From Xanthobacteraceae bacterium (GTDB lineage: Bacteria; Pseudomonadota; Alphaproteobacteria; Rhizobiales; Xanthobacteraceae): a stretch of 62,446 nt of DNA. The translations under genes and the position numbers were made by a program. The stretch covers positions 1-62,446 of the forward strand of contig JASHOR010000021.1 in NCBI GenBank assembly GCA_030041005.1, given 5' to 3'. The notes below the pieces were generated by a model, which did no database searches, was not told the origin of the DNA, and worked only from the letters and a program-made list of their open reading frames with translations. Within the stretch, counting starts at the first letter, position 1. Each line of letters begins with the position of its first letter. This document shows positions 55,964 through 62,446 of this stretch, one piece after another.

Positions 55964-56042
55964 TCTAGTGTGGTTTTGGTTCAGAACTCCGCATGACGAG
56001 GTCGCGGCAGGAATGATGCGGACTTCTGAACCACCACACTAG
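55964..56042. repeat. long hairpin repeat 2
   Basis: Arms begin CTAGTGTGGTTTTGGTTCAG and end CTGAACCACCACACTAG, almost perfect inverted repeats of about 29 bases with a middle of about 20 bases. The inner parts (ACTCCGCATGA / ATGATGCGGACTT) parallel those of hairpin 1. No coding sequence inside, so it is probably a non-autonomous palindromic element. Confidence 0.8.
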
Positions 56043-56137
56043 CGGCAAGGCTAATTCATCGAAAACATTGCAGTCGCATTTTCGCCCCAGCGCGGCCTTG
56101 CGGGAGTGGGACCGTGGCCGTGTAAGCGTGCCGTAGC

Positions 56138-56992
56138 ATGGGTGTGCGCATGCGAGCCGTACAGCGCCGCCAAATGACCCGGCTGGTCATAGCGTTTGGC
56201 GTCGGCATCCTCGTCGGCAAGATTACGACGGCTCGACCCTCCGGCGACAATCATCGCCATTCGAATGCGCATCGGGTGACAGTGTCGGAACGCGGCCACG
56301 CGCACCGTCAGCTCGCTGGCAAAAGCGAGGATGGCGCGCTGGAATGGCCGGCCAGCACCCGGTCGCTCAAAGGCAATCTCCTGCTGCCCCCTCACCCAGC
56401 GGACAACGGAGCGCCGCAGGTCGCCGCAATAACGACCGCGAACGGTGCTGTGCGGCCTCGGGACCTAGGACCGGCCGACGAAATCAGGCATGACGCGGAT
56501 GCATCGGCCATTGAGGATAGGCCGGCGGCAACGCGGATCGCGCTGGCCGAGATTGCGCAGCCGGACGACTCGAAGCGGAGTCTGACGACACGGCAGCGCG
56601 AGGCCGATGCCCCGCCACCGATCATCATCGGTCACAGCCGCGAGGATCACGAAGGTGGAGTGGTCGAAGCGTTTGCGGCCAAGTACGAGAAGATCAAGGA
56701 GTCAGGACAAAAAGTTGAGATCGATGGACCTTGTGTTTCCGCATGCACCATTGTCGCATCCTTGCCCAAGGATCAGGTTTGCGTGACTGCGAGGGCATCA
56801 CTGGGAGTGCACCTGGCGAGCGACTCCGACGAAGAGGTCGACGTGCAATACACCGATTGGGCCGTCAAAAAGTATTATCCGAAGACGCTACAGGACTGGA
56901 TCAGGCAACACGGCGGCTTGCAGGAAGCGCCGAAATTCGTCAGGGGCAAGGATTTGCTGACGATTTTCAATGCCTGCAAGAACAATACGTAA
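56138..56992 (+). CDS. COG3904-like secreted/anchored protein with SACT motif
   Basis: 284 residues. A hydrophobic segment near residues 14-26 anchors or exports it, followed by a long charged linker. The last 90 residues have IDGPCVSACTIVASLPKDQV and CVTARASLGVH, the layout of a small periplasmic ClpP/crotonase-fold protein (COG3904), where the SAC serine is the presumed nucleophile. The start is uncertain (ATG 56138, 56150 or 56174). Unknown role. Confidence 0.62.
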   Translation: MGVRMRAVQRRQMTRLVIAFGVGILVGKITTARPSGDNHRHSNAHRVTVSERGHAHRQLAGKSEDGALEWPASTRSLKGNLLLPPHPADNGAPQVAAITTANGAVRPRDLGPADEIRHDADASAIEDRPAATRIALAEIAQPDDSKRSLTTRQREADAPPPIIIGHSREDHEGGVVEAFAAKYEKIKESGQKVEIDGPCVSACTIVASLPKDQVCVTARASLGVHLASDSDEEVDVQYTDWAVKKYYPKTLQDWIRQHGGLQEAPKFVRGKDLLTIFNACKNNT

Positions 56993-57160
56993 GCGCCACA
57001 CAATAGACAGCGTCATTCTTTTCGATCACGATCGATTTGGACGGCCCGCCAACGCCAGAACACGAATCAACGCCGCAACATATTTGACACGAATCAAGTT
57101 GGTCGGCACGCGCGACATGGATATTAAAATTGTTCGCGCGGTCTTCCCGCCGCCCCTGCC

Positions 57161-58276
57161 TCATCCGTTCGCCCGCACGCCGGCGCGTTGCAGCCGCGGC
57201 AGCACCTCGTCGCAGAAGTACGGTACCTCGTCGAGGTAGTTGACGAACGAAACGCCGATGCCACGCACGCCGGCCTGACTGATGATCGATAATTCTTCCG
57301 CGATCTTGTCGGGTGTGCCGACAAATGGGTATCCGCCGATCGCATTGGAAGCGAAATAGCGGCGCTTGGCATCATATTCGCCGGGCGGGATCGTCTGCGG
57401 GGTGATGCTTTTGTTGGCCAGCATGCCATCGATGGCGCCCCAGTCGGCGTGGTCGATGATGGCATGGCGGTAATACTCGTCGGCCTCCTGCTGCGTCGGC
57501 CGGCAAATCACCTGGCCGACGGTGAACACCTCGATCGCACGGCCGAGCTCGTGCGCTTGCGCCTTGATCTGCGCCATCTTCGCGGCATTGCCGGCAAGCG
57601 ACGTGCGCGAGCCCGCCGTGGCGACGAAGAACGCATCGCAATTGCGCAACGCAAACGCCTGCCCGGCCGCGGAGGAGCCGGCATTCATCATCAGCGGGCG
57701 CGTGCCGCCGTACGGCTTCGGGAAGGCACGCGCGGCTTTGATCTGCAAGAACCTGCCATCGAAATCGAAGGTGCGGTCACGCGTCCACGCCTGCTTGACG
57801 ACATCGACCCATTCCTGGGCGTATTCGTAGCGCTCGTCGTGCTCGCGCTGGCGGACGCCGAACATGTCGAACTCGCCTTCGTTCCAGCCGCAGACGATAT
57901 TCATCCCCATGCGGCCCTGGCCGATATGATCGGCGGTGACGAACCCCTTGGCTGCAATCAAGGGATGGAACAGCGGCGCGTGCACGGTGCCGAACACCGT
58001 CAAGCGTTTGGTGGCAGAGAGGAGCCCGACCGCCCAGGTGATCGTTTCCAGCGTGACGCCGTGAAAATCGGTCTCGCCCCCGTAGCCCTTCCAGCGCGCG
58101 ATCGGCAGCATGAAGTCGAGCCCGGCGTCATCGGCGAGCCGTGCCAGTGCGAGACAATCCTCCCAGCTCCCCGACCAGCGCTCCGGCACCGTGGTCGCGG
58201 CACGGCCGGACGAGCAGTTGGCGCCGAACAAGCCGATTTTCAGCGCATTGCCGTTGTACATGGCGATACGGTCGGC
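57161..58276 (-). CDS. LLM-class flavin-dependent monooxygenase
   Basis: 371 residues from ATG 58276 (upstream frame to 58300 also possible). Luciferase-like barrel: KIGLFGANCSSGRAAT, FMLPIARWKGYGGETDFHG, GRMGMNIVCGWNEGEFDMFG and PLMMNAGSSAAGQAFAL, the last at the FMN phosphate. The GWNEGEF area is as in alkanesulfonate, dimethylsulfone and pyrimidine (RutA) monooxygenases. FMNH2 would come from a separate reductase, which is not in the window. Confidence 0.87.
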   Translation of the reverse strand, partial: ADRIAMYNGNALKIGLFGANCSSGRAATTVPERWSGSWEDCLALARLADDAGLDFMLPIARWKGYGGETDFHGVTLETITWAVGLLSATKRLTVFGTVHAPLFHPLIAAKGFVTADHIGQGRMGMNIVCGWNEGEFDMFGVRQREHDERYEYAQEWVDVVKQAWTRDRTFDFDGRFLQIKAARAFPKPYGGTRPLMMNAGSSAAGQAFALRNCDAFFVATAGSRTSLAGNAAKMAQIKAQAHELGRAIEVFTVGQVICRPTQQEADEYYRHAIIDHADWGAIDGMLANKSITPQTIPPGEYDAKRRYFASNAIGGYPFVGTPDKIAEELSIISQAGVRGIGVSFVNYLDEVPYFCDEVLPRLQRAGVRANG

Positions 58277-58638
58277 CATCGATGCGCGGGACGCGAGCAC
58301 GGCAGTTCTCCGTAGTGCGGACAGCCATCGGTATAGAGGAGCGGCGGGGTCGTGGCGAGCGGCCCAGATTGCAGAGCAGGTGCAGTGAGAAAGCGCGCGC
58401 CAGGAGAACCGGCCTTCCGGCCAAAACGGCGTCGGAGCGGGCCTGGTCTTCCATCAAATCGCCATTCCGATCCGTGTTATTTTATGGTGGCGCATGATCC
58501 GTTGCGAAACCCGGTATCCGCCTCTTGAGATCATGCTGTAAACTTGCGCAGGGTCCGAGCGCAGTGCTGATCAATCAGCACCGGCCGCACACTGACCACG
58601 CGCCCCTCGTCCTGTGAACGAACCAGGGAGATGATCCG
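58277..58638. other. 362-base intergenic stretch
   Basis: No convincing gene or structure. It should contain the promoters of the divergent monooxygenase and GlcG-like genes. Confidence 0.35.
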
Positions 58639-59130
58639 ATGTCGCCAATGCTGAGAGCTCTCGCCGGAATCGCGGCCGTCGCCACGCTGTCGTCGCCGGC
58701 CGGCGCGCAGGGCATCGTTACTCATAAGACGCTGTCGCTGGAGCTGGCGCAGGAAGTCGCCAATGCGGCGATCGCGCAATGTCGGAGCATGGGATACAAA
58801 ATTTCGGTCACGGTGCTCGACGACGAGGGATTACCCATCGTCATGCTGCACGATGACGGCGCCGGCCTGAACACGAGGGAAGGCAGCGACCGGAAAGCCT
58901 ATACCGCCGTTGCCTTCCACCAGCCTTCAGCGGCGTTCGTTCAGCGCATGAAAGATCGGCCCGATACCGCGGGGTCGATTCAATACAATCGCGTGCTCGC
59001 CCTGGCCGGAGGGCTACCGATCAAGGTGGGCAACGACGTGGTCGGCGCTGTCGGCGTGTCTGGAACCCCGGGCAAAGACGATGTCTGCTCGCAAGCGGGC
59101 ATCGACAAAGTCGCCAATCAACTGAAATAG
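58639..59130 (+). CDS. GlcG/HbpS family secreted heme-binding-like protein
   Basis: A 163-residue protein with a clear signal peptide (residues 1-23, ending SSPAGAQ). The mature part is the GlcG/HbpS alpha/beta domain: LELAQEVANAAIAQCRSMGY, KISVTVLDDEG, DRKAYTAVAFHQPS, then GGLPIKVGNDVVGAVGVSG. Family members bind heme or cobalamin-like ligands or act as accessory proteins. The start ATG is 12 bases after GGGAGA. Confidence 0.88.
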   Translation: MSPMLRALAGIAAVATLSSPAGAQGIVTHKTLSLELAQEVANAAIAQCRSMGYKISVTVLDDEGLPIVMLHDDGAGLNTREGSDRKAYTAVAFHQPSAAFVQRMKDRPDTAGSIQYNRVLALAGGLPIKVGNDVVGAVGVSGTPGKDDVCSQAGIDKVANQLK

Positions 59131-59349
59131 GCAGGCAGCCGGCACCGGGTAACCGCTCGGCCATGGCCGGCAGGGCGCCCGTTTACAGCCGCTTAAGACT
59201 AACCGTTGCATTGTCATCCCCATCTTTAGTGGTTGTGTGAGGCCGGGGATGAGGACGGGACATTGCGCACTCATTGAGCGATCAACACCGGCCCACGCGC
59301 TGCGGCCGCAGCACCGACCCGCGATCACCCACTGACCAGTCAGTTTCGA

Positions 59350-60756
59350 GTGACGCGTGTCATGAGGTATGCGGCCGCGACTGTTCCGGTCACCCCTCTC
59401 AATACCCGTGCCTTTGGAGCCCGCGATTACCGGCGGACCATTGTCGGCGGCGCTGTTCTGGGCCTTGGCAGCATGTCCGCCGTCGCGGTGATGGCCGGTG
59501 CTGTGACGGTGACCGCCGCGTGGATGGTTTCCGGATCGCTGACGCGCGACCCGCGGCTGCGGTCCGCAGCGCCATTTGCCATCGAGACCGCGGCCTTCCC
59601 TCAGGCGCCGCGGCGGCTGGCGGATCCTTTGGACATGTTCGGTTCGGCGCTGGCTGCGGCCAATCCCGTCTATGCGCCGGGTGAGACACGCGCGGCCAAG
59701 CTTGCCTCTGCGGAGCCGGCGCCCTCGCCGCCCGCCGCGGCGTCGGCGTCTCCGACCAGGCGAACGGCGGAACTGCCTGAAGATGTGCCGTTACCGCTGT
59801 CGCGCCCGGTAGTGGTGGCCGAAATCCCCGTGAAAACGGTCATCTTTCGCCGCCCGACCGTTACAGGGGGCCCGGCTGTCGCACCCCTCTCGACGACACG
59901 CGCCGCAGCAAGCATTGCGTCCTCCCATGCTCACCGCGAGGTAACGGCCGAACGCGAGACACGCGCGCGCGAAATGCCGGCGGACATTCAGGAGGCCCGT
60001 CCGCAGGTGGTAGCGGAAATTCCGGTCAAGACCATCATTTATCACCGCCCCACTGTTGAAGCGGCGCCGGTCATCACGGTCGTTCCGGCCGCACCTGCGG
60101 CACGCACGGCGTCCTCCCCTGCTCGCCGCGAGGCGACAGCCGGACGCGAGACGCACCCGCACGAAATGGTGGCGGACGCAGACATCACCGGCGCTATTCC
60201 GCCGTCGGTCTCGCCCTCTCGTGCTCTGTCGCTGCCGTCCGGCGCACGGGCCGTTCACAGACCCGCGCCGCGGCTCGCCTACAACAATCCGGATACGGTG
60301 CCCGCGGGCGACAGCCGCACCGCGATCTACGACATCGTCGCACATACCGTCTATCTGCCCGACGGCGAGCGGCTCGAGGCGCATTCGGGGCTCGGCCGCA
60401 TGCTGGATGATCCGCACTACGCTTCGGTAAAGGCCCGCGGTCCGACGCCGCCGAACACCTACGACCTGACGCTGCGCCGCGGACTGTTCCACGGCGTGCA
60501 GGCGCTCCGCCTCAATCCGGTGGCGGGCAGCAGGATGTACGGCCGCGACGGCATTCTGGCGCACACCTACATGCTCGGCCCCAGCGGCCAATCATTCGGT
60601 TGCGTGTCGTTCAAGAACTATTCCGAATTCCTTCGCGCCTTCCAGCGTGGCGAAGTCGACCGCATGGTCGTCGTCCCGCATCTTGCATCGCCGCCGCCCT
60701 CGATTGCCCGCGCGGAGCGCAACGACCGCGAGCGCTTCGCGTCGAGCGACTGGTAA
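59350..60756 (+). CDS. DUF2778 (Tlde1-like L,D-transpeptidase) protein, paralogue 2
   Basis: 468 residues (GTG 59350, ATG 59362 possible). Membrane helix near 35-57, long proline/alanine linker, C-terminal DUF2778 domain with TVYLPDGERLEAHSGLG, GLFHGVQALRL and AHTYMLGPSGQSFGCVSF. The linker has a 65-residue direct duplication around VVAEIPVKTVIFRRPTV and VVAEIPVKTIIYHRPTV. The domain closely matches paralogue 1 at 40369. Likely periplasmic peptidoglycan enzyme anchored to the inner membrane. Confidence 0.83.
   Translation: MTRVMRYAAATVPVTPLNTRAFGARDYRRTIVGGAVLGLGSMSAVAVMAGAVTVTAAWMVSGSLTRDPRLRSAAPFAIETAAFPQAPRRLADPLDMFGSALAAANPVYAPGETRAAKLASAEPAPSPPAAASASPTRRTAELPEDVPLPLSRPVVVAEIPVKTVIFRRPTVTGGPAVAPLSTTRAAASIASSHAHREVTAERETRAREMPADIQEARPQVVAEIPVKTIIYHRPTVEAAPVITVVPAAPAARTASSPARREATAGRETHPHEMVADADITGAIPPSVSPSRALSLPSGARAVHRPAPRLAYNNPDTVPAGDSRTAIYDIVAHTVYLPDGERLEAHSGLGRMLDDPHYASVKARGPTPPNTYDLTLRRGLFHGVQALRLNPVAGSRMYGRDGILAHTYMLGPSGQSFGCVSFKNYSEFLRAFQRGEVDRMVVVPHLASPPPSIARAERNDRERFASSDW
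59812..60190 (+). repeat. 65-codon tandem duplication inside the DUF2778 gene
   Basis: Two similar units of 195 bases each start at 59812 (VVAEIPVKTVIFRRPTV) and 60007 (VVAEIPVKTIIYHRPTV), each continuing to a HREVTAERET/RREATAGRET motif. The linker length probably varies by unit number among strains. Confidence 0.75.
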
Positions 60757-61212
60757 AGGAGACGGCAAATCGCGGAAGGGGCCTTGCCGGCAATTCGAAA
60801 GATGAATGCGAATGGTCGAGCGCCCGCAGCGGCTGCGCGAGCGCTCGTGAAACTTTCGGGAATCACCGTGGGAGTGGGCCTCAATCACTCTCACTGACCG
60901 CCGCTTACAAATAAACTATACTGCGTTTCGTCGCCGGCGCGTGCAGATCTTGAATCATTGGTTAAGATCGCGGCGCTGCGGACTGACCTGCTCCAGGGAT
61001 CATCAGCAGCAGCGTGCCAACGCCTGACACCTTGAGGCGACAAACCCCTCCAACCGAAATCGCACGCGCGTATCGGCAACCATTATCGGTATGCAGGCCA
61101 CTTTTTTACTGATCCTTCAGCGCCGACGGCGCTGCCCGACCAATGCGGCGCGCGAGCAAAGCTAGCTCTTATGTTCCCAGTCAAGGGTTAAGAGCATAGA
61201 GAGCCACGCCGC
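60757..61212. other. intergenic stretch before the IS110 element
   Basis: No gene found. The 61080-61212 part lies next to the transposable element and probably contains its right end; the exact boundary cannot be fixed without a second copy. Confidence 0.35.
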
Positions 61213-62446
61213 TCAGCCGGAGGCGAGGCGGAGACGACGGTAGATCAGACTCTTATGCGCGGGTTGGGTACCGCCTTCCGTGTTTTCGTCTCGGGGCTTT
61301 CCTCGGTCTAGAGGGCGGGCATCGGGCCAAGGCTCGGCCACATAACTAGCGACGGGAGTTCCCCTCCGCGGCCTCGCCCCCGGACCTGTGCAGCTGGTTT
61401 GGATTGCTCGTCCTATGCCGGTGCGACCTCGCGGCCGATGGCCCACAAGAAGGCGGCGATCTCGCGCGCGATCGCCGCGACGACGATCGGCGCCTTCTTG
61501 CCCGCAGCACTCAGGTGGCGATAGCGCGCGCACAGTCGGGTCTGCGCCTTCCAGGCAATATCGCGAACGGCTTTGGGCAAACCCTCGAGGCGGGCTCTGA
61601 GAGCATCGCTGACCCTGGCCGGGAAGCGATAGGTCCAAGCGGCCTCGATCAGCACCCGCCGCGCACGGCGATTGCCCGCTAGAGTCAGACTGGTGCGCCG
61701 AACCGTGTCGCCTGTCGAACGCTCGCCTGGCACGAGGCCGAGGAACGCCATGAGCTGTCGCGGCGTGTCGAAGCGACGGACGTCGCCGATCTCCGCCGCG
61801 AAGGTCACGGCGACGAGGAACGATGCGCCGCGCATTGCCTGGTAGGCCTTCACGACCGGTGCCATTGACCAACTCGGCACAATGCTGGCCAGCTGCACGT
61901 CGATGCGGCGCATACGTTGCGCCGCGTCCTCGATGGCATCGATGCCATCCTGGAAGACAATCTGCTGCGCCGCGTGCTCGAAGCTCTGGCGCGCAAGCCA
62001 ACGCCGGTGTGCCTGTGTCCAGTGATCGCGACCGGCCGTATAGATGCGGCCATGGCGCAACAGGAAAGAGAGCAACTGCTGGCGCTTGCGGCGAAGATCA
62101 TCGCCGGCAGCTTCGCGCGCCCGAACCAGATCGCGGATGGCTTCATGCTTGGCGTCCGGTACCCAAACTCCGGCGAGTTCGCCGGCTCGATGCAGCCGCG
62201 CGAGCGTAACCGCATCGCGGCGGTTGGTCTTGACCCGCTCACCTGGCCGCTGCGGGATCAGAGCCGGGGCGACCACCAAGCAGTCATGACCAAGTTCTCG
62301 GATTTGACGATACAGCCCGTAGCCGGTCGGACCAGCCTCGTAACAGACATGTAGTCGACCATATCGACCTGCCAATTTCTTGATGGTCCGCTCGACCGTC
62401 GCCGGCGTGTTTTCGATCTCGCCGACAAATCGCACTTCGCCCGCGC
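61200..62446 (-). mobile_element. IS110-family element, cut by the window edge
   Basis: Holds the IS110-type transposase gene and about 200 non-coding bases on its 3' side. The start of the element lies beyond the right edge. Ends are not marked by inverted repeats, as expected for IS110-type elements. The left boundary given is approximate. Confidence 0.7.
61413..62446 (-). CDS. IS110-family transposase, partial at the 5' end
   Basis: At least 344 residues; the reading frame continues past the window edge, so the first acidic residue of the DEDD catalytic domain is missing from view. Visible are the glutamate in CYEAGPTGYGLYR, the aspartate in KTNRRDAVTLARL, and the C-terminal Tnp_IS116/IS110/IS902 domain with FDTPRQLMAFLGLVPGERST (the serine region) and AGNRRARRVLIEAAW. 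No frameshift seen in this part. Confidence 0.9.
   Translation of the reverse strand, partial: AGEVRFVGEIENTPATVERTIKKLAGRYGRLHVCYEAGPTGYGLYRQIRELGHDCLVVAPALIPQRPGERVKTNRRDAVTLARLHRAGELAGVWVPDAKHEAIRDLVRAREAAGDDLRRKRQQLLSFLLRHGRIYTAGRDHWTQAHRRWLARQSFEHAAQQIVFQDGIDAIEDAAQRMRRIDVQLASIVPSWSMAPVVKAYQAMRGASFLVAVTFAAEIGDVRRFDTPRQLMAFLGLVPGERSTGDTVRRTSLTLAGNRRARRVLIEAAWTYRFPARVSDALRARLEGLPKAVRDIAWKAQTRLCARYRHLSAAGKKAPIVVAAIAREIAAFLWAIGREVAPA

Noticed and set aside
1-62446. CRISPR array
   Set aside because: No regularly spaced direct repeats were seen; the repeats present are palindromic and dispersed.

Overview
The window looks like the chromosome of a GC-rich alphaproteobacterium of the order Hyphomicrobiales (Bradyrhizobium/Rhodopseudomonas/Pseudolabrys-like). 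Pointers are a C4-pathway 5-aminolevulinate synthase, a block of hopanoid-modification genes, an alphaproteobacterial-type HisRS next to HisG/HisZ, a probable methylsuccinyl-CoA dehydrogenase, two DUF2778 proteins and long palindromic intergenic repeats. No replication origin, prophage or CRISPR was seen. One IS110-family element runs off the right edge.

Layout. 0-6 kb: HIG1-type membrane protein, amidohydrolase, probable methylsuccinyl-CoA dehydrogenase, methyl-accepting chemotaxis protein. 6-10 kb: an ABC importer operon with two NMT1-type substrate-binding proteins. 10.5 kb: tRNA-Thr(CGT). 10.9-21.7 kb: a catabolic neighbourhood with a benzoate-CoA-ligase-like enzyme, a MetE-like zinc protein co-translated with a LigF-like GST, a second GST, an M24 pita-bread protein, a YqhA-type membrane protein, MmgE/PrpD, a zinc-type dehydrogenase and an aldehyde dehydrogenase. 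21.7-25.1 kb: a 1129-residue membrane-anchored Clp/Hsp100-like double AAA+ protein whose C-terminus resembles peptide chain release factor 2 without its SPF and GGQ parts. I rate this the most unusual gene in the window. 25-33 kb: hopanoid genes hpnG, hpnA, hpnJ, hpnI and hpnB, with an AI-2E/PerM-type membrane protein and a possible YkoP-like protein inside the hpnB-hpnI-hpnJ operon. 33-40 kb: two small conserved proteins, hisS/hisG/hisZ, a DUF1275 membrane protein and pterin carbinolamine dehydratase. 40-48 kb: a DUF2778 protein, a two-gene flavoprotein/[2Fe-2S] oxidoreductase, an MFS transporter, a CoxG-like protein, a ferredoxin-reductase-like flavoprotein and a Rieske ferredoxin. 48.5-54.3 kb: three more MetE-fold proteins, an SDR and a ThDP enzyme. 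54.4-61 kb: hemA, two long hairpin repeats, a COG3904-like secreted protein, an LLM-class monooxygenase, a GlcG/HbpS-like protein and a second DUF2778 protein. 61.2 kb to the end: the IS110-type element.

Working together: the hpn genes finish and decorate the hopanoid side chain (nucleosidase, reductase/epimerase, glycosyltransferases, radical-SAM cyclitol synthase). HisZ and HisG form the first step of histidine synthesis and are coupled by a 4-nt overlap. The blocks around 11-21 kb and 42-54 kb look like catabolism of aromatic or sulfur/ether-linked organic acids, but no substrate can be read from the sequence. All assignments come from reading motifs by eye. No database search was run.
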